A DNA stretch of 64,000 nt from Tanytarsus gracilentus. Taxonomy: Eukaryota > Arthropoda > Insecta > Diptera > Chironomidae. The stretch lies in contig JAXRKN010000036.1 in assembly GCA_038502055.1 (NCBI GenBank), positions 3,348,001-3,412,000 on the forward strand, read 5' to 3'. Position numbers and translations under genes: made by a program. Below are positions 61,601 through 64,000 of this stretch, piece by piece (the stretch's first letter is position 1; each line of letters starts with the position of its first letter). A model generated the notes under the pieces. It ran no database searches, was not told where the DNA came from, and saw only the letters and a program-made list of their open reading frames with translations.

Positions 61601-63568
61601 TTTTCTCCAATTTTTCTCTCGCATCTCATTTTTCCTTCATGCCATCTTAAGAAAGAAAAATTGCGCACATGTGAGAGAGAAAAAAGAAAATTCAATTTCT
61701 AAAAATTTTCGTATTTTATATGTTTGTGAAATTTTTCGGCTTTCATCAACACGTTAAAATATTCCTTTGTTGCCATATTCCTCCAAAAAAAAACTCTTTA
61801 AAATTCTTTTCGCGTAGATGCTAATCAAAACGGGCGTGAAAATTTTCCATTCATTATTTACACAAAAAGTCATAACTTTTTTTTTCGGCAATTGGAAGAA
61901 ATAAATTATAAATTATTTGCTTTTTCCTGCAAATTCTCACCGACTTTAATAGCTCTCGCATTTATGAAAAATTAATGATTGAATTTTAAAGAGATTCCTT
62001 CTGCCAATTATTTCGGGTACAAACAATAAATTCTTTCTCTGAAGCATGAAAGACCATCCATCATGGTTGTATGAATTACTTTGCAAAGCTTTACAAGGAA
62101 GAAAAAAGAGTTGTGCATTCACTGACAAGCCACCCACTTCAGCTGCAATGTCTTAGCATACATTTTTTTGCCTTTAAAATAAAATTTTAAAAGAGGACAC
62201 TCAAAAATGTTTTGAAACGTTGATTTGGTCCAATTTTAATTTCTATAAAGTTTCCTAAAATTGTTCGTAAAGTCAATTTAAAGTGTCGAACCCCTACTAA
62301 AAGTTTCCTTCCTTCGGGTCACTCTTTTGGGCCCTTTATTCGCTCAATTATTCATCGCGATGAAATGAAAAGAGAAGAAGACAATTTTGCCCTTCTTTGA
62401 TTGATAAGCTTCAGCGAGAAAGACAAAAAATAAATTGAATTCACTGCAGAGGAAATACAAAAGAAGAAAATTGGAAATGCCAAGTATCCCACATATATGG
62501 AGGTCAAACAAATGCGAATAAAAAGGAATTTGTACACCAAGTGAGAGAGAGAGACAAAAAGTGCACAGATATTGGCATTAAATTTGGCCCATGTTGGATA
62601 TTTTTAACATTAAGGTCAACTTTAAAGTTGTGCGTAGTCGAGAGTGTCGTTTCAGCCTCTTTTTTTCTTGCTGTTGCTTTGTTTCTGAATCTCGTGAGCG
62701 GTTCAAAATTTTGCGGCTTTAATCAATTTCGAAGGTGAAACGAAGCAACATTGATTGACATGCCATGGAATGAACATTAGCCACGAATGAAACATATATT
62801 TTTTTTCGTGTGCCCTCACTTCACATTTGAATGCGCTTAAAAGATTACCTTAATTAAATCGACATTGCAGCAACTTGGGTGCTAATCGCGATGAGAGCTC
62901 GAAGTGTGAAAATCGTTTATGAAACTCGGCTCTTGTCATCGTTCAAAAGCGACGTCGTGTGGACTGCTACTATATGAAATTAAGTTAATGTGTGGCCCTA
63001 AGCCGCGCGGCTTTACTCACGATATTCGAGAGCGAGAGAAGTTAAATAAAAGCGAAATGATTAGTTTCATTTTCATTTCTCCATACACCGCCTTTAGGTC
63101 ATGAATTATGTATCATGAGGAAATTTTGTGAAAAATTTCAGAGCTGATTTAAGTGCACTTGAGTGTTTTGCTTTTTCTTCTCTCGCTCTCTTTGCAACAA
63201 CTATGCGAGCAGTAATCGCAGCAGACACGCTGGAACCGAACAGTACTCCACAGAAAATATGACCATATTAGGCAAAATTGAATCATAACTTTTATTTCTT
63301 CTTCTCTCCTCTCTTAAAGAGATTTTTTATTGCTCAACAAAAAGCAATTTTCACTCTCTCGCAGCATTTAATGATTAATTCACTTCCAATTATTAAATGT
63401 GTGTGTGAATGTTGTGTAATTTCTCACTTATTTATAGATCCACGAATTTGTTGTCCATTATTTGCATGACTAGGCAGCAGCTCAGGGAAATTTAAATAAT
63501 TTTTTTTTTTTTATTTTACAGGACTCTGGCGGCATACGCGAAGAAGAGAATCAGAGAACTTGCAAAAG
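58695..63568 (+). CDS. Slingshot protein phosphatase, N-terminal exons (partial)
   Basis: Two coding exons are visible: 58695-58754 and 63522-63568, joined in phase 0. They encode MALVTIQRSPSNSNSISSSS and then DSGGIREEENQRTCKR. The start MALVTIQRSPS is the diagnostic N terminus of slingshot (SSH) cofilin phosphatases, followed as usual by a Ser-rich and an acidic Glu-rich segment. The second exon ends with AG|GTGAGC, leaving the frame in phase 2, and the rest of the gene (SSH-N, DEK_C and dual-specificity phosphatase domains) must lie to the right of the window. Slingshot dephosphorylates phospho-cofilin and so reactivates actin turnover. The first intron is 4.8 kb and holds a candidate alternative first coding exon. 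The family is assigned from about 36 residues only. Confidence 0.8.
60934..61176 (+). CDS. Candidate alternative first coding exon in slingshot intron 1
   Basis: ATG at 60934 opens a frame of 81 codons up to a splice donor (AATAAT|GTAAGC) at 61176. Unspliced, the frame runs 22 codons further to a stop. It starts MLYILPPPTNPSPPSVWDLI and then becomes Lys/Arg rich and Ser rich. The donor is in phase 0, the same phase in which the next slingshot exon at 63522 begins, so it could give a slingshot isoform with a different N terminus. Upstream (about 60600-60930) the sequence has the A-rich, ATG-poor look of an insect leader. It may instead be a short independent gene or chance. Confidence 0.35.
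61246..63521 (+). other. 3' part of slingshot intron 1
   Basis: It contains one AT-rich inverted-end cassette (62191-62295) and long A/T and GAGA tracts. The intron ends with a long T run and TTTTACAG. No conserved exon is seen. Confidence 0.5.
62191..62295. repeat. Short AT-rich inverted-end cassette in slingshot intron
   Basis: The left end is AAGAGGACACTCAAAAATG. The right end as reverse complement is TAGGGGTTCGACACTTTAAA. Both ends carry (G)ACACT, as in 1637-1748 and 22689-22792. Confidence 0.5.
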
Positions 63569-64000
63569 GTGAGCGATTGAGAATTTAAAGAATTTTACGC
63601 GCTGCTAGAAAATTAGCATCTCTCGATCTTTGTCATTTAAAATTATCCATTTTGGGATTTGTTGCATCAGTTATGTCTATAGATTCTTATATGGTCATCC
63701 GGTCGATGACTGCGAAAAATAACTTCTATATTTTCATACCTTGTTAGACTTGTTCTCGATGTTAAACAATGTTATCATATAACGTTTTTTTTTATAACGA
63801 TCACTTAGCATGTGATAATACAAGGTCGGGAAATGTAATGTGCGCTATTTTTTTTCGCAAAACTCTTATCAAACAACTGCTTTATTCTAAGTAATTCAGT
63901 ATAATCAGGAAATGTGAATGATGAATAAAAGACAATATATATTGCGACTATAAATGATTATACTATAAATATTCTGAATTATCTTTTTGGGAATTCCGCG
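63569..64000 (+). other. Start of slingshot intron 2
   Basis: It follows the donor at 63569. I see no further exon before the window ends. Confidence 0.6.

Overview
The window is AT-rich eukaryotic nuclear DNA with spliced genes. Introns have GT..AG borders and range from short (about 50-70 bp) to several kilobases. The orthologues that can be read (slingshot, Smg6, the gamma-tubulin ring protein GCP3/Grip91, Tim9, a CBM14 peritrophin-like protein) fit an insect. Base composition and the gene set suggest a dipteran, possibly a nematoceran midge; that placement is inference. No bacterial, CRISPR or rRNA features are seen, and no full tRNA.

Layout. About 1-9.1 kb holds no gene I can support, but contains a 1 kb repeat element (4953-5972) whose tandem 129-bp units encode an intact 222-residue repeat ORF. 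At 9129-10876 (+) is a three-exon DH-PH Rho guanine nucleotide exchange factor. From 10.9 to 27.5 kb is a gene-poor stretch with a second, inverted and decayed copy of the 1 kb element (20201-21144). At 27555-28767 (-) is a six-exon secreted chitin-binding protein. At 31342-54268 (-) is Smg6, rebuilt here from 16 exons into a continuous 1465-residue reading frame with all PIN nuclease acidic residues. Its introns reach 8.3 kb and host a probable non-LTR retrotransposon fragment and a candidate nested promoter with small hydrophobic ORFs.

The right end is compact: Smg6 (-) and Grip91 (+, 54955-57794) diverge from a 686-bp interval. Grip91 and Tim9 (-, 57969-58313) converge, with poly(A) signals about 40 bp apart. 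Tim9 and slingshot (+, from 58695) diverge from a 381-bp interval. Slingshot runs off the right edge; only its first coding exon, a 4.8 kb intron with a candidate alternative first coding exon, and a second exon are inside.

The two most unusual signals are non-genic. One is the 1 kb repeat family with GCGTAACCCAC inverted ends, a CCGT tetranucleotide tract and the tandem repeat ORF. The other is a dispersed set of 65-120 bp AT-rich cassettes bounded by inverted AAGGGG(T)TGGACACT-like ends. At least ten are visible, spread over intergenic and intronic DNA. The functional genes (NMD endonuclease, microtubule nucleation, mitochondrial import, cofilin phosphatase, Rho activation, chitin binding) are not an operon or pathway; they are ordinary neighbours.
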